DNA from: Casuarina equisetifolia
Lineage: Eukaryota > Streptophyta > Magnoliopsida > Fagales > Casuarinaceae
Length of the DNA stretch: 64,000 bases
NCBI GenBank assembly: GCA_028551475.1
Contig: CM052362.1
Span: forward strand, 24,348,021 to 24,412,020
Direction: 5' to 3'
Part shown: positions 25,243 through 38,508 of the stretch, in pieces
Position numbering within the stretch: the stretch's first letter is position 1
How the letters are laid out: each line of letters starts with the position of its first letter
The notes under the pieces: generated by a model
What the model saw: the letters and a program-made list of their open reading frames with translations, nothing else
Database searches by the model: none
Told to the model about the DNA's origin: nothing
Translations under genes and position numbers: made by a program

Positions 25243-26193
25243 AAATAGGGGGGCTTTGGCTTTGTAACCTCCCACTTAAAGAGCATAATAATATGGATTG
25301 TTCGCATTTCAAAAGCTCCTTCCAAAGTCTTCATCACAACTCCAAATATGACCCACCCTGTCTCCTCTTTCCCATGTGTGTTCTATCCAAAGCTCGCACT
25401 TAGTCAAATTTTCCCATATAAGAAAATCCCATCATCTCCACCTTCCGGATCAACCTTGGAGGTGAAAGCCTTTACTCTTTTCGACCATTAGATCGGATAC
25501 TCAATCATCAACTCCACGATGAACATTGACATATTGACATGAGGAAAAGATAAAGATGTCAAGCTCGTCGATCATGGCGGCCAGCGGTTGATATCAGTTT
25601 CCAGATTCCACTCTTCTATTTTAAACCCAAAATTATTCATGTCAATTTGTTGAAGTAGGTAAGAAATGAGATAGTTGTGATGACCCATTCACGTATAATT
25701 CACGTGGGTCCCCGACTCTAAGTCCCCAAGATGCAAATTAGTGGTGGGATGAAATTATAATGCACCTAGATTTGGACCTGGATGAGGATCTCCATTAATA
25801 AGTGTTGGAAAACGTTTTACAGAGAAACCTACCCACCTTTTCGCTTTATGTTGCGGATCCAATGATTTCGCTCTTTGGCTCTTTTTCCCTCCTTCGAGGG
25901 TTAGAAAACTGCGGTTCGGGCCACTGTCACAACCACTATGGGGCTCAAGGAGCTGGTCTCAGCTCAGCGCCAAAAGAGAAGAGAGAAAAAAAGAAATTCA
26001 AATGCACTGAAGTGACCGCGGATAAACGTGTGTAGTCATACTCATAAAGATTATAGAGTTGCCATCGGATTGCTGGGACCAGAGGTGGCCAAACAAATCC
26101 AGTTTTACTTCGTGGCTTCATCAAATATACGAATTGTCTGCATCTGAGGGTTTCAGCAATAAAATTTGATTTGAGATGTCGCTGAACTGTTCT

Positions 26194-26710
26194 GTTGTGA
26201 TATATTGACAATTAACAGGATCTGAAGACCTTGAATACCAAGAACAGAAGGATCGAGTTGCCAAAAAATCTACTCTTACCTCTTGTTCTGAGGGTTAGGT
26301 TATGAAATATTGATAGTTATCAAGGTCTGAACCTTGAACAAAAGGCACCAAAAGAATCAGGTAGCCAAAAGCATTATCAACTATAATCCTTTTTTTCTGC
26401 AGATTATGCTGTGAAATATTGACAATCAAATAGGTCTGAAAACCCTCAACACCAAGAACAGAAGGATCAGGTTGCCGAAAAATCTACTCTTATCTCTTGC
26501 TCTGAAGGATATGTTATGAAATATTGATAATTAACAAAAGGTCTCAGCCTGGAACACCAGGAACCAAAAGCATCAACTGTTACCCCTTTTTCTGAAGGTT
26601 ATGTTGTGAAATATAGACAATTAACAAGGTCTGAAAACCTTGAACACCAAGAACAGAAGGATCAGGTGGTCAAAAGCATCCACTGTTATCATCCTTCTTT
26701 CTGCAGGATC
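26194..26710. repeat. Tandem array, five diverged units of about 90-110 bp
   Basis: Units start near 26194, 26299, 26409, 26513 and 26603. Each opens with a version of GTTRTGAAATATTGACAATT, continues with GGTCTGAAAACCTTGAACAC, then AAGAACAGAAGGATCAGGTTGCC and AAAA, and ends with a CTnTTatC...TTCTGAAGG segment. Units differ by small indels and substitutions, so the array is not recent. No long ORF runs through it on either strand. It looks like a minisatellite-type duplication; no family was recognised. Confidence 0.8.
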
Positions 26711-26932
26711 AGAAACTAAGATAAAAAGAATGAACAGGAGGTATTAAACAAGAGTTTAGGGCCTTAGCTACAGCTAGTTCGAACTAAAAAAAAATCTTGA
26801 GTTGGAAGCTCCTTGTTCTTACAGCTGAGCCTACGTAGATTGGACCCAACGCAGCCTAGAAGTTAAAACAACGTCTGACCTGGAGGCACAGTGAATGTCA
26901 ATTGTTTGAGAGTGGATGGACATGGCATGTAG

Positions 26933-26957
26933 GATGATGATGATGATGATGATGATG
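26933..26957. repeat. (GAT)8 trinucleotide repeat
   Basis: Eight GAT units. They create a run of Met codons in one plus-strand frame, which I regard as a chance ORF and not a gene. Confidence 0.85.
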
Positions 26958-29702
26958 CATGGAGGGGGAAGCATGGATCTGATTGGCCCCTCAAACTCTG
27001 GTGGGTCCGGCGCACAAGGGAGCAGAATGGGGCCACAATGTACGAGTTTTGAGGCAAAAGGGACCCAGATGAACACCTATCTGTGGTTGTTACTAGAAAT
27101 TTAAGGAGAGTGGTGAGAGGGGTTGTCCAATCAGGCTTTCCAAATCTTGTTGATTAGTGAACAACTGTCGTCTTAACAATGGGCATTATTTTGCTTCTCG
27201 TAAGCTTGTAATGGTTTCCACCATCGAATATAAAACACCTTTAGGAGGGAGCTTATCATGCTTTGCTTGCTTTCTTTGGTGTTGATTGAAGTGATGGCGA
27301 TATTATCGTTTAAAGATCTCCCGAATCGTCAGGATGACCCACCAAGTTGAGCTTATCAAGGAAATGAAACCAACGAAACAAAATAAATTATATTTAAGTA
27401 GAGATTATTAGAGACACGATCCTATCAAGTTACAACTCCATTAACTTTCTAAGCACCTTTGTTTCTTTTTGCAACCATTACTTTGGAAGGATCCAAAAAG
27501 GATAAACAGATAACCCGCAATGGGACTTTGTTTTCAAATTGAAATCCCTTTTATAGATATGTTCAAAGGCATTTATAAGAATCCCAAAAAATGTGGGGCT
27601 GACTCAATTAGCCCCTCCATGTTCTCCAAATGACACTACCTAATTCTTATAAAATTGAAAAGGTGGAGGTTGGGTGGAGTTAGCTTTAAGTCATGTGAAG
27701 TGACTCTCTTTCTGACTATTTTAATTATGGCTGCCAATAATAATCTAACATGGAGCTAAAGCTTAGATTACAGTCTAGAATGTCTACACTTAATCAAAAG
27801 CAGAGGGAGGCTGTGAATTCCATCAAAGCTTTTGAAGTTTTAAAATCCACAAATGGAAGTTCCGACGAAATGTGTTTGCAGAGGGGGACTGGTCAATCAA
27901 TGAGACAAACTAAATGTGCTTGGCTTGTTGATAAAGTGAGAGACACTCGGATGGTTACACAAATACCCACATTACATCTGACCTAAAGCCATCAACAGCT
28001 GGTGAACACCTGCACATGACATGACAAAAACGTATTGAATATTCGTTTCTTTGCCACACTAACAGCTCCCACTGGCACAAAGTCGTATGCCACATGGGTT
28101 TTAGCCACTCATCCGTTGCCATTGCCCATTTGACCCTGGAAAATCATTTCTCTTTCTTTCTAGTTCTTCCCCACTTTGGCTTTTGATTGGGTGTTTGAAC
28201 TGGGGAAACAACAAAACAACAGCTAGAGAAAGATCAAGTCACATACTCAATTCACTTCTAAGTTTCCTTTGTTTATCATCATTTTTATTCATGTCTTCTA
28301 GTACTGAATTGTTTTTCTCTGTGGATTCTTCGAAGAAAGAAAAAGAAGAGGAAATCCAGATACCCTTTTGTTGTTTTCAAGAACAAACTGAAAACAAAAA
28401 CCATAACAGTGGGGCAAAAAAAAAAAAAAAGCATGAATGAATTTGCTCTGGCTACATTTCGGGGCGGTAACCTACCATGTATGTGGCTTGCGATGGGGTT
28501 GCCTGCAAAGTCAGCTTCCACATGTAGAAACAGTACCATAATAGACCCAAACCCATAGGAACTGAGGAATCTCCCTTAATCAAATATAAAAAAAAACAAT
28601 ATTTATATGCGGGTGGGACTTGGTCTCAATTAGAAAAAAGGTTAGGCATTTCCGAATCTTAATGTTGTGTTTATTTTAACAAAGTACCTTAGCTAAACAA
28701 ATCCCAGAACTCTAGAGGAATTTGTCCCTTTGAAAAAGTCCAAGTAGATGCAATACGATCTCGACCATAAAAAAAACACAGTAGGGTTTAGGTTCAACAG
28801 GGGTCAAGACAAGTAATCTTGATTTAAAATGCAGTTCAAGTAAGCTGTGTGTGTCCCTCAAGCTATCCCTAAGTTTTCTTATAGTTTCTCGAGGTGGCTA
28901 AACAAGTCACCCAACAGATAACCTAAGATTTTTTTCCAGTCTATTTGCAGAACCCATTATTCTAAGTTTAATCTATTCCTTTGTATCGTTTATGAGAAAC
29001 AATGTCTTCTATGAATGCTTAAACAATTGGATGATTTGGGCAATCAAACAAACTGGCTTCGGAGGACCTTAAGCTGGTCTACCACTCGTGATGGAAGTTT
29101 GGCTTCTTGATTTCTGAGGAACATGAATAAGTCAATAGGTATAAACTAGACCAGGTTGTACCCTGCAACCCTTCACAAAGTTGGATAAAAGCTTGCAAAA
29201 GCAGTTGCTTGGATCAGAATTAGCTGTCATAATATGTGGAGCCTAAGCCAAAATAGGAGGTGAAAGTCCCACATGATGCAAAACATGTTAATTTCTTTGA
29301 CAAAGGAGAAAGGCCATGTTAATTTGTGAAAAAGAGACTTAAAACTATCATTAACAGTGCTCCTTTTGGAGTGATCGAGTACATACATAAAAAGAGTAGT
29401 CCTGACCCTTGGATTCCGTCAAATTCTTCAAATGGTGGACCCGGAGTGCTCTCACATTTTCAACTCGTTAATTCAAATCACATTGGAGTTACTATTATAT
29501 TCAGAAACTAATAGGAGGCATTTTATAATATTCACATTTCAACATGATTGAGGTAGTTGAACGTCTAGTCAGTGATCATTATAATTTAAACTCTCAGATA
29601 ACGACAATTTGTTTAGTACATATGCCAAAACCGATTAGTATTACACGCAGTTCCATGTGCTACAATTCGAGATGATAAAGTATCTTCCACTTGCCCAGAA
29701 TA

Positions 29703-29728
29703 AGAGAGAGAGAGAGAGAGAGAGAGGT
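29703..29728. repeat. (AG)13 microsatellite
   Basis: Perfect AG dinucleotide run in intergenic DNA upstream (plus-strand sense) of the ARG1 3' end. Confidence 0.85.
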
Positions 29729-30898
29729 AAGGAGAGAGGAAATTGAGATTCCTTCTATGGAAAATTGTTTTGTTGGTTTAATAAATAATACACAAAGAAC
29801 ACGTCTTATGCATTAGAAGGTGCATTAAAACAAAGCCGGGTCAGAAACAACTCGAGAAGAGACTTGAATTCCACTATTTTGCAAATCCCCTTAACACGTT
29901 TCCCCAGAGGACGCTTGTTGAGAGCTGTTGAAGAACAGAGAGTTTTCAGAGACGGAAAGAAGAGGCTGAGAGACTTAAGATGTCGTATTGATTCATTCTT
30001 TCAGTCAATATAAGTAGAAGTTTCAGAATACAGTCAATGAATCTTAATATGGAAAGCGTGCAACACTTATGCAGTTCAAACGGCTCCACTATCAAAAAGG
30101 ATAAATTTTCTGTAAATTCCTCTTTCAACCCCCAAATTAGGCAAGATCAGATATTAATATAGCAGTCTTTGCACATCCCAGGGCCTTATCCATACCTGAA
30201 ACTCTGACAAATAACCACCAAGCAAAGACACCTGGGGATAAGCCCTGTCCTCCAAAGATGGGTGTACCAACAAAACGATAGTGATACATATGCTGCCACA
30301 GCAGTTTGGATTACCCACTTAGGCAATCGTGAAAGGAGACCTCAAAAGTGACAACCAACAGTCACATTTTTGGAGCTATGGAAGCTATACACTACAATGG
30401 CCAACATAAGTATCCGAGTCCCCTCTACCATCTCTTTTTATTTTATTTCCAACTACTTAGACACAATATTTCTAGCACTGAAAAAGGCATCGTACTTCTC
30501 AAGCTTCCTTATGTAAACATACACAAACATACATAGAGCTGACAACATGTATTGGTATAAATTTTCATCAGCAGAAGCCGATAAAACAAGTGAATTCACT
30601 TTTACACTAACCAAGGGATTGGATCTATCATTTCAGTTTTAAAACTAAAGGAACCTGAAGGATGAGCATCTGCCTTAATGGCACCAGGGCTGCAAAAACA
30701 TTAATTCACATACCTTAGTTATTCACGCTTTTACAATCAAATTGTAAAACTAGGAATAAAAAACCTCAGCCCAAGCTAACCCCAAGAGAAAAATGGAAAA
30801 TTGAATATAATGAAAGCAGCAACCTAGAGGTCTGAACATTTGAATGCAGGGATGGATTTTCAAATGCTTCAATAATACATAGTAACCCAAACACCGTC

Positions 30899-33800
30899 TC
30901 AACCAAGCTTTTTATCAGATCCTTTGAGGTTAAGATTGAACCATTTCTTTTTTCCAGATTTATCCTTGCCATCTGAGCTTCCGTCGTCCCCAGGACTCTC
31001 ACCTTTTGAATCTTCACCAGAAATTTTGCTACTACTTCCATTACTTAAATTACTTCCATTCCCACTGCTATTGGCTATTCTGGATACAGTAAATGAAGAA
31101 TGAATATTGTCACGCTGTTTCAGTAGCTCATCCACCTGAATTGCAAAACATAAATGATGAGGTCAGATAAACAACCAAGGGAATCTTTATGTCTTTGATT
31201 TGCATTATAAAGGTACTAAAGGTAATTAACAGCCAGGATAAGGGCCGAACTGGAGATCTAAGAAGACGACTTGGTTAATTCCATTATTTTGAAACGTGAT
31301 GTCAAACTATAAACAGGGAAAGGGATAGACGAATTTGCTATGCAATGGAGTGGTCCAAAATTTTTAGAGGCCACAGTGCACTACAATATTCTTTCTCTTT
31401 CCCCCTTTTAGAAAAAGAAGGAAGAACATCATATCTGAATGGCATACTAAACCGCTGTCTCATTAACCCCCAGGCATATGAAATGGTGTTGTTAGCTTCC
31501 CATAAGTTTGCGAGTGTGCGTGCAATAAAGTATGATGCCAGACGGAAAGAAACCAAGATGATAGTTTAAAACAAAATGAAGTTACAAAGATAATGAACTT
31601 ACTGACTGCTTTTCCTGAGTGTATCTGTTTGTCGCTTCCTGAAAGCGTGCCAATGCCTACAAAATATACAAGGGGAATTATTAGAATTAACTTTATCACC
31701 ATGCACCTCCTAATAATCATGGCTAGAAGGCATGACGTCTACCTTTCTGTACTCTGTCTCAAATTGGCGTAGCTCATTCCTCTTTCTTAAAATCTGAGCC
31801 TCAATCTCCTTCAGCTTCTCCGTTGTTTCCTCATAAGTCTTTGCACAAAGTGCCTCGATTGTATAAGTAGCAGTCTTGAAAAAGTTGTCTCCTGAAAAAA
31901 TTAACAGGAAAGGTCAGTGTAACAAATTAGATCAACAAGTTCAATTGGGAAAAATATCCGATACAGCAGAACAATGAAGGAACAAATCTGATTCTCACCA
32001 TATACAGCAAATATATGAGTTCCAGCTTTTAGTTCTGAGACCTCACAAGGCTGAAGACCCTCCAACCTTTTAAAGAAAGCAGCTTCAGGGTCCTTAGCCA
32101 TCGCTAGCTGCACCACCAGACAACCAATCAATTCCTCAGCAAACAAAAGCAGGAAACTTCTTATTCACATCCTGACCCCACCCAATATGACAACAGTGAT
32201 ATAGAGAGAGCTTGCATACCGCATTCACAGTTGAATCCATTCTGTACACTTGAAAATGTAAGAAATACATTCCAGCAGATGTCACCTTACCAGCCTTCTC
32301 ACTATCTTCCTGTACAAAGAGATGCAGCATCTCATGTTTACTGTAGTGATTTAGTCTCAATGAGACAAAAGCTGAAACTAAGAAAAACATGAACAGAAAC
32401 CAACTAAATATTTAGCAGATTTTAAGGTTCGTGGAGCATAAGCACAATAATTTGAAGTAAAAAAATCAACTTGAAAAAGCAGCTGTCATGGCTAAAATTT
32501 TCATTGGAAAATTACAATTCATAATAAATCACAATACAACTATGAGACAAGGATTGAAGTGAAGAAGGCCGCAGAGAAGCTCTGGCATGAAAAGACTCGT
32601 AGATTTGGGAAAGCCACATGTATGGCTATAAATGAAGAGTAAGAAGCTAGAATATGGCTAACCAAAATGCACATATTCTTCTTTTGCCCTAGCATGAGTT
32701 AGATCAGGAACAAGGTTACAAAAATCTTTCCTCTAAGTCGCTGGAAAGGTCAGCATTGGCAGAAGAAGAACAGGAACAGAAACACAACAAACTTCAGTAA
32801 CCAGAAGCAAGGAATCTAGGAGGTAAGGTATGTTAAAAATGTGTGCAGTTAGCTCCAAGAAACTACCCAAGCCAAACATAGATCCAAAGAAATGATCTCC
32901 TTGATTATCAACTACAGAGCAATTACATGAAATTCCTTAGTTCATTCAAGTTTATGCTAGTTGTCCTCAGATAACATCCCGCAAAAGTCATGGATATGGA
33001 CTTAAACTAAAGCTTTTTACCAATTAACTAATGTTAGTTAAAGAGAGAGAAAGAGAGGGACCAACTTAGCATTCATGATCTCCATTTGAGAATCAACATA
33101 ATTCTACTTTCAATACCAATCCTCAATTTCTCTCAAATACACTAGTCCCCCTTGGATGGGATCCTACAATATGACTGGATATGGTCTTAAACTAAAGCTT
33201 TTACCAATTAACTAATATCACTGAAAGGGAAAGGGAGAGAGAGAAAGAGAGAGCAACTATTTGAGAATTAGCATAAATATATATCTATGTTTTTACATAA
33301 TTAACTTTCAATACAATCTGGCTAAAAGTGCAGCATAGTCATCTGTCAATAAAACAAAGAATCTTGGTTTTTATACTGATCTCCAAAACTCAACGATTTG
33401 TCTCTCCAACACAACCTTACTTGCAGTGTTGAACGGAATCCAATAAGTCAATGTATCAATACTCCTTTACATAAATCAAAACTTTAGCTATCATTTTCAT
33501 GAAAGCTATAGAGAAGACTGTCAGATCTAGGAGACCAAATAAGTTCCTATATAACCAAAAATCTCCATGAAATCATTTCTTCCCAACTTGTTTCACTTTA
33601 CTTCGCTGAAGTGTGAAACTTATCTCAAACATTTACCTTAAAAACCAAAACATCTACTAATGTAAGATTTTATGCTAAGTACCAGAAACAAACGCACCCT
33701 TATAATATATTACACCCAAATCCACCAGAATTCATAGATGTACCAAACATTAGACTCCATTAGATATTTTGACACATAAAAAGGAATAGTAGGAGGAGAG

Positions 33801-36800
33801 AGAAAAAAGAGGTGAAAAAATAAAGACGATTCGTCTATCGCATAGAAAGCTTTCACTTTTCTTGTGTTAGTACTATCTGAAACATGATTTAAATGCAAGA
33901 AAGATGCCCATCCAAAACAAATTAAGGCCTTTAATTATAATATCGATGAACTCTTGAGTGAGGAATATGCCACAGTCAAACATGTGACATAAAAGTTCTA
34001 GTATTGAGAATGTCCATATACTACAGACTAAACAATTAAACTAGTGTGTTAGCATATGTCACCCTAGCAACGTAGCAGCAGAAGTCAGAGTACAACAGTG
34101 AAATATGAGATTTTGCAAGCATTTCTCAATCACAATTTCGCAGACAAACAACACTTATAAGCCAAGATATATACAGTGAATGGAACAAGGGGATTAACAA
34201 CCAAAAACTTTATTAGTGAACCAGCAAATGAGAATGTTTGGTACCTGTAATGCCAAACCATAGCCACCGCTCGGATCTTGTTCAAAATAGAGTAACTGAA
34301 AAGCAAGATCTAAAGTTACAACTTGAAAGAATAAGTGAAGAAAGTAAATTCTCAAACACACAAAAATACAAAGACAGGTGAGAGCTGGGAGGGGAACAAG
34401 AAAAAAAAGGTTGCCCCATAATCATCCAAAGATCCACACAGGATCTTAATTGAAAAGCCAAAAAAAATAAAAATAAAAGAGCATACCTTGAACTTGCTTT
34501 GGGCAGTGGAGGTAACTCTTACAACAATCCCTGCCTCCGCTTGTTGCTCATTGATTGTTACGCCAAAGAAGTGAGCACATTGCTTTTCTACCTACAATAA
34601 CATATCCAATCAGCAAAATAATTACCGCTGAGAGTCCATCTATGACGGTACAAACCAAATAAGCACCTTTCCACTAACTGCTGTTCCAATTGGAAGTGGT
34701 CTGACTGTAACAGTGCCATTTAGAGCTTCTTCAAGAACAGTAGCGGAAATTGTAGTCTTGATGGGGACACCCAGCTTGCTATAGACATATTATGTGGCAG
34801 GTTATGGAATTGCAATGGCACAAACAGCTTTCAATCTACCAAGTAAGCTATTACCTAAATAGAGCTGCAAACATTGTATTGACAGTGCCGAGATTAGACA
34901 AGTCAATTTCCATGTCCATCCCTTCAGCATCGAGAGCCTGAAACATTTGTTAAAAGGAAAAATGTTAAAAGGATGCTAGAAAGAAAAAGACATGAGGAAA
35001 TTCAAAGAAAGAATTTCAAAAACTGAACCCCCTTTCATATGCATCATTAGATCACAGATTGCCATAAACACATATATAATGCCTCATGTGGGCAAATGAG
35101 AAAGATATTTAGAACTATAGAATCCTAATAAAACGCTCACAACATTCATGCCCTGCAATACTCAAAGAAACTGGATGAAATGGAAGGCATTACTTTCGTC
35201 ACCAAAGATAAAATCCAACATACAAAGACGCATACTAGTAAAAAACAAACCAATATGCAGTTTTAAAATTTGTGTAGCTGAAAACACTGGATGTGTTAAA
35301 ATGTAATAACCATGTTGTGTCCACAAATACTTCAAGACCATACTGTATTCATTCAATATCAGAGTTCTTTCATCATCAACATGTGAATATCAACTATTAA
35401 AGACATTCTCACTACTTATTCACTAGCCACCAATTTGCAAGCTTCAGACCTATCACTAAAATAGTTTAATCAGAAGTCATAACTTTACACCAGGGTAGCT
35501 TTACAATACTATGTTACCATTAATCTTTCCTTCTACTAAGTCAACTATTCCATCAGTTAAACAAAAACAAAGCTTGAATTTTTAAAAGGAGTCATCAAAG
35601 GAACGACATCTATGATTATTCCTGAACCTAATAAATAATGTTACCCTTTCCTGCCAACATTTCACACGTGCAAGTGCACATATACACATGCACCAGGTGT
35701 CAGAAAAATTCACAGAAATAACTCTACAACACATAGAGAAAGAGAAAAGCACCTCAAACCCTGCACTGTCATATTGCCTTTTCTTCTCAGGGTCAGATAA
35801 GATGCTGTAAGAGTACGCAACTTCCTTGAAAAGTTCTGAAGCCTCGGGATTGGTGGCATTCTTGTCAGGATGATACCTACCCAATACTAGGACTCACATT
35901 CATATTTTATGCAAGAGTTCCACTTTATAAATAACATCAAAATCACTGAACAAATCATTGCAAAACCACTACAGAGAACTAGAAGCGATAAACCACATTA
36001 ATAAGAGAGAAAACCTGGGTAAAGTAACTTTCTACAGATTTATCAATTAGGGGTTTTTAAAACATCCAAGGGCAGAAAATAAAAAGAGAGAATTTGCCCC
36101 TGGCATGAAATTTCCAATGACCCCAAATTTCTTGAGCATTTTCAAATTGCGAATCCATCATCTCAAATAAAAACCAAAAAGACAAAGAATTAAATAACAG
36201 TGGCTATCAGCAAGAACCATGGAATACGATTAGTTCAAGGTTTCTAAAAAGAGGTAGAGTTTCAATCTAGAGGTTGCATGAGTGACATAGGATAAGGCTG
36301 AATATTAACAAAATGCAGTTCAATTCCCATAGGATAATTGGCTGTTCCGTAACAGTTTTGACAGAAGTAGCTACAATGCTAAAAAAATGGAATTCAATAT
36401 CAATCACATGGCACATTCCCCAAAAGAACTCAGAAGCCACAATCAATCTTCAAGAATCACATAGATCACTTCCAATTCCACAATTACCGAAACTAATTTT
36501 TAGGTGAAAACTGCATCCTCAAAACCATCCAAAACACTACAAGCACGGAAAATTAGATGGCATCTGCCATAAAGCCCCCAAAAAGTCATCTTGCAATAAT
36601 GATTAGTAATGGTTCTTTTTTTTATCAGAATAACAACCTCGTCGAGCTAGAAATTGGGCTTCTAACCAAGCCAAAAGCACACACATTCCAAATCCCAAGG
36701 CTTCAAAGAACACCATACTTGGCTAACCAGAATTTGGAACACCAATTACCTAGAAGTTCAACCAAAAGCAACCAAGTTTAACTTATAAAAGAGCAAAATT

Positions 36801-36955
36801 CATAAAACTGGTGGAAGAAAGGAGTTTTACTTGAGAGCGAGCTTCCGATACGCCGTTTTGATTTCCTGATCCGTGGAATCCCTCGAAACGCACAGCACCT
36901 CGTAGGGGTCCCGCCGAATAGCTGGGGTCGAAGATCCTTCCATCTTCGAACCCAT
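30899..36955 (-). CDS. ARG1: ARG1-type DnaJ/J-domain protein (altered response to gravity)
   Basis: Eleven minus-strand exons: 36955-36831, 35876-35753, 34937-34855, 34778-34667, 34591-34487, 34295-34245, 32309-32220, 32107-31999, 31891-31743, 31656-31603 and 31135-30899. They give 412 residues, against about 410 in Arabidopsis ARG1. The J domain spans about residues 17-82 with the HPD motif at 44-46, which stimulates Hsp70 ATPase. The middle region (for example [43 protein letters not shown]) matches ARG1. A coiled-coil-like Glu/Lys-rich stretch lies at about 280-345, followed by a Ser/Gly-rich linker and the conserved tail [17 protein letters not shown]1 is a peripheral membrane protein of the endomembrane system needed for root and hypocotyl gravitropism. 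All introns are GT-AG. Intron 6 (32310-34244) is the longest and carries a diverged internal duplication. The start at 36955 is the first ATG; a second Met follows at 36943. ARG1-like paralogues differ more in the tail, so ARG1 itself is favoured. Confidence 0.95.
32991..33325. repeat. Diverged direct duplication inside ARG1 intron 6
   Basis: A block starting TGGATATGG-CTTAAACTAAAGC at 32991 recurs at 33176, 185 bp on. Both copies continue with TTACCAATTAACTAAT, a GAGA-rich stretch, TTTGAGAATnAnCATAA and ACTTTCAATACnAATC. The copies differ by several indels. Intronic, with no effect on coding. Confidence 0.7.
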
Positions 36956-38119
36956 TCCTGTTCCCTCTCGCATTCACTCTTTCTCTTCCTCCTTGTCCTT
37001 CGATTCAATCTGAAAATCCTATCTTGCCGACCTCAGTTGCGCTCCAGACATGGGAAATCTAACACCAAAACCACAAATAAATACGACCTTCACAACGCAG
37101 AAAAAGAGGTCAATTTTCCAGCAAGATACACGCAATACAAGGCATCATCGGATCTCTAAATTTCTCGGGAGTTCGAAAATGATACGAACCAGTCCAAACA
37201 CCAAGTAGCGACGATCTAACAGCAGCAATGTTTAATTATGAAGAAAAGATACACAATACGAAAGCTCTAGGGTTTTGGGAATTTAGAGAAATACACAAAC
37301 GGAGGTGAAGTAAAAGCTTCCTCTTTCCCTCTTCTTCTTTTTCCTTTTTTATCAGTCCTCCTTTGTAAATCTCAGCCAAACGGAGTTTGGTGTAAACTGA
37401 TTTTGGTCTCAGGACTCCGATTTTCTTCGCTTTTCTTCCTTTCCTTTGTAATTTTTTGCAGTCTTTGTTTTTCCAAAAATTAGGTTTGGAACCCCTTTCT
37501 ATTATTGTTATTTTTATTTTATTTTAGGGAGAAGGTGCTGGTAGAGTCGATTTTTCAAACTCCGTTGAAATGGAATGAAACGTGGGAGGACTGACGGGTC
37601 CGAAGTTGGATGAATTCAAGGGCCTTAGCCCTTTGCCCTACTTTCTTGTTAGAATGTGTTGATATTTAGATGAGATGGTTCAGCATTGATCAGAGAAGAC
37701 TAAAACCACGTCAGGAAAGCCGTTCTTGCATAAAGAGAAAAATTCAAAATTCGATGGACTAAAAGTGTGGGTCTAACAAAGTCTCGCATCGATGTTTGAA
37801 CTGGCTTTTATATCAAGGAAGTAATCTTTATAACATAATATCAAAACTAAGGTTAATTTTATCTGAAGTTTAATGATGTTAATAAAAATTCAATTTTTAA
37901 ATTATACAAACAAATTTTGTGCTCAAAACTTTTTAATTCTCAAATCGGTCAGCAGAAGCAAAAGGGAAGAGAAGACCTCTTGATGGTTTGATTGTCTTGG
38001 CTGCTCAAGAGAATATTCCCAACTCTGAGAAATGACATTTACCAACATTTATGATTTGCATCTACCACCTTTTTCCAATTATGTTGAACTGTTCCTACAT
38101 TCAGATCCAAAACTCATAG
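36956..38119. other. ARG1 upstream region
   Basis: Promoter and 5' leader of ARG1 up to roughly 37400. The plus strand is CT-rich at 37321-37347, which gives a GA-rich minus-strand leader. The rest to 38119 is AT-rich with no gene recognised. It includes a sequence at 37772-37783 resembling the plant snRNA upstream element, considered and rejected. Confidence 0.4.
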
Positions 38120-38241
38120 GTGCAGCCAAATCAGTGACACGGTGGAATACTCGCAAGCCTATTTGCTTTCATCAGTATTCTATGGCCATAAAATATCACC
38201 AGGTCATGAGTTCGAATACCCCTTCTAAAAAAAAAACGAAA
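38120..38241 (+). mobile_element. tRNA-derived SINE-like element (candidate)
   Basis: A strong Pol III B-box-like sequence GGTCATGAGTTCGAATACC lies at 38202-38220, followed by a short pyrimidine stretch and an A-rich tail of about ten A's (38226-38235). A weak A-box-like TGACACGGTGG lies about 65 bp upstream at 38135-38145. This arrangement is that of plant tRNA-derived SINEs. Ends and target duplication could not be defined. It sits in the short spacer between the ARG1 promoter and the BRUTUS 3' end. Confidence 0.4.
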
Positions 38242-38508
38242 TACATTTAAGCAATACCAGAGATTTCTTGTTGATGAAATTCCTCCTGGGCAATATATTT
38301 TCGATTTCTATATTGAAAAGAGGAGAGTTCAAAATCCATTTCAGGAACAAGATCCCACCAACCTCGTAATGTTGGGGGAGAAACAGATGATAATTGACTT
38401 TGGAATATACACCAAAAATTCACTATTTTAATGGCATGTTGCTTTACATAGCCATGTATAAAAAGTGCTACTAGCAACTAAATGAGATCAAAGGAAACCC
38501 AGATGCCC
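38242..38508. other. BRUTUS 3' untranslated region (probable)
   Basis: Immediately downstream of the BRUTUS stop codon on the minus strand. No other coding sequence recognised. A poly(A) site was not determined. Confidence 0.4.

Larger units (their letters stand above)
23491..30898. other. 7.4-kb spacer with repeats and no recognised gene
   Basis: Covers the zinc-finger promoter on the left and the likely ARG1 3' untranslated region on the right (roughly 30300-30898). I could assign no ORF in between. It holds (AG)n tracts at 25219-25242 and 29703-29728, GAAAA-type purine repeats at about 24217-24256, a poly(A) run at about 24303-24322, a (GAT)8 tract at 26933-26957 and the tandem array at 26194-26710. 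A TATA-like AATATAAAAC near 27228 is followed by only an 18-codon ORF at 27294, which I do not call. Confidence 0.4.

Noticed and set aside
26125..26155. Segment resembling miR2111 (TCTGCATCTGAGG)
   Set aside because: Needs two single-base indels to align and no complementary arm for a hairpin is nearby.
26916..27104. ORF with a run of Met codons
   Set aside because: Produced by the (GAT)8 repeat; no family similarity and no promoter evidence.
37772..37783. GTCTCGCATCG resembling the plant snRNA upstream element, followed by TTTATAT
   Set aside because: The spacing to the TATA-like motif is too short for known snRNA promoters and no U-snRNA sequence follows. More likely part of a common plant repeat.
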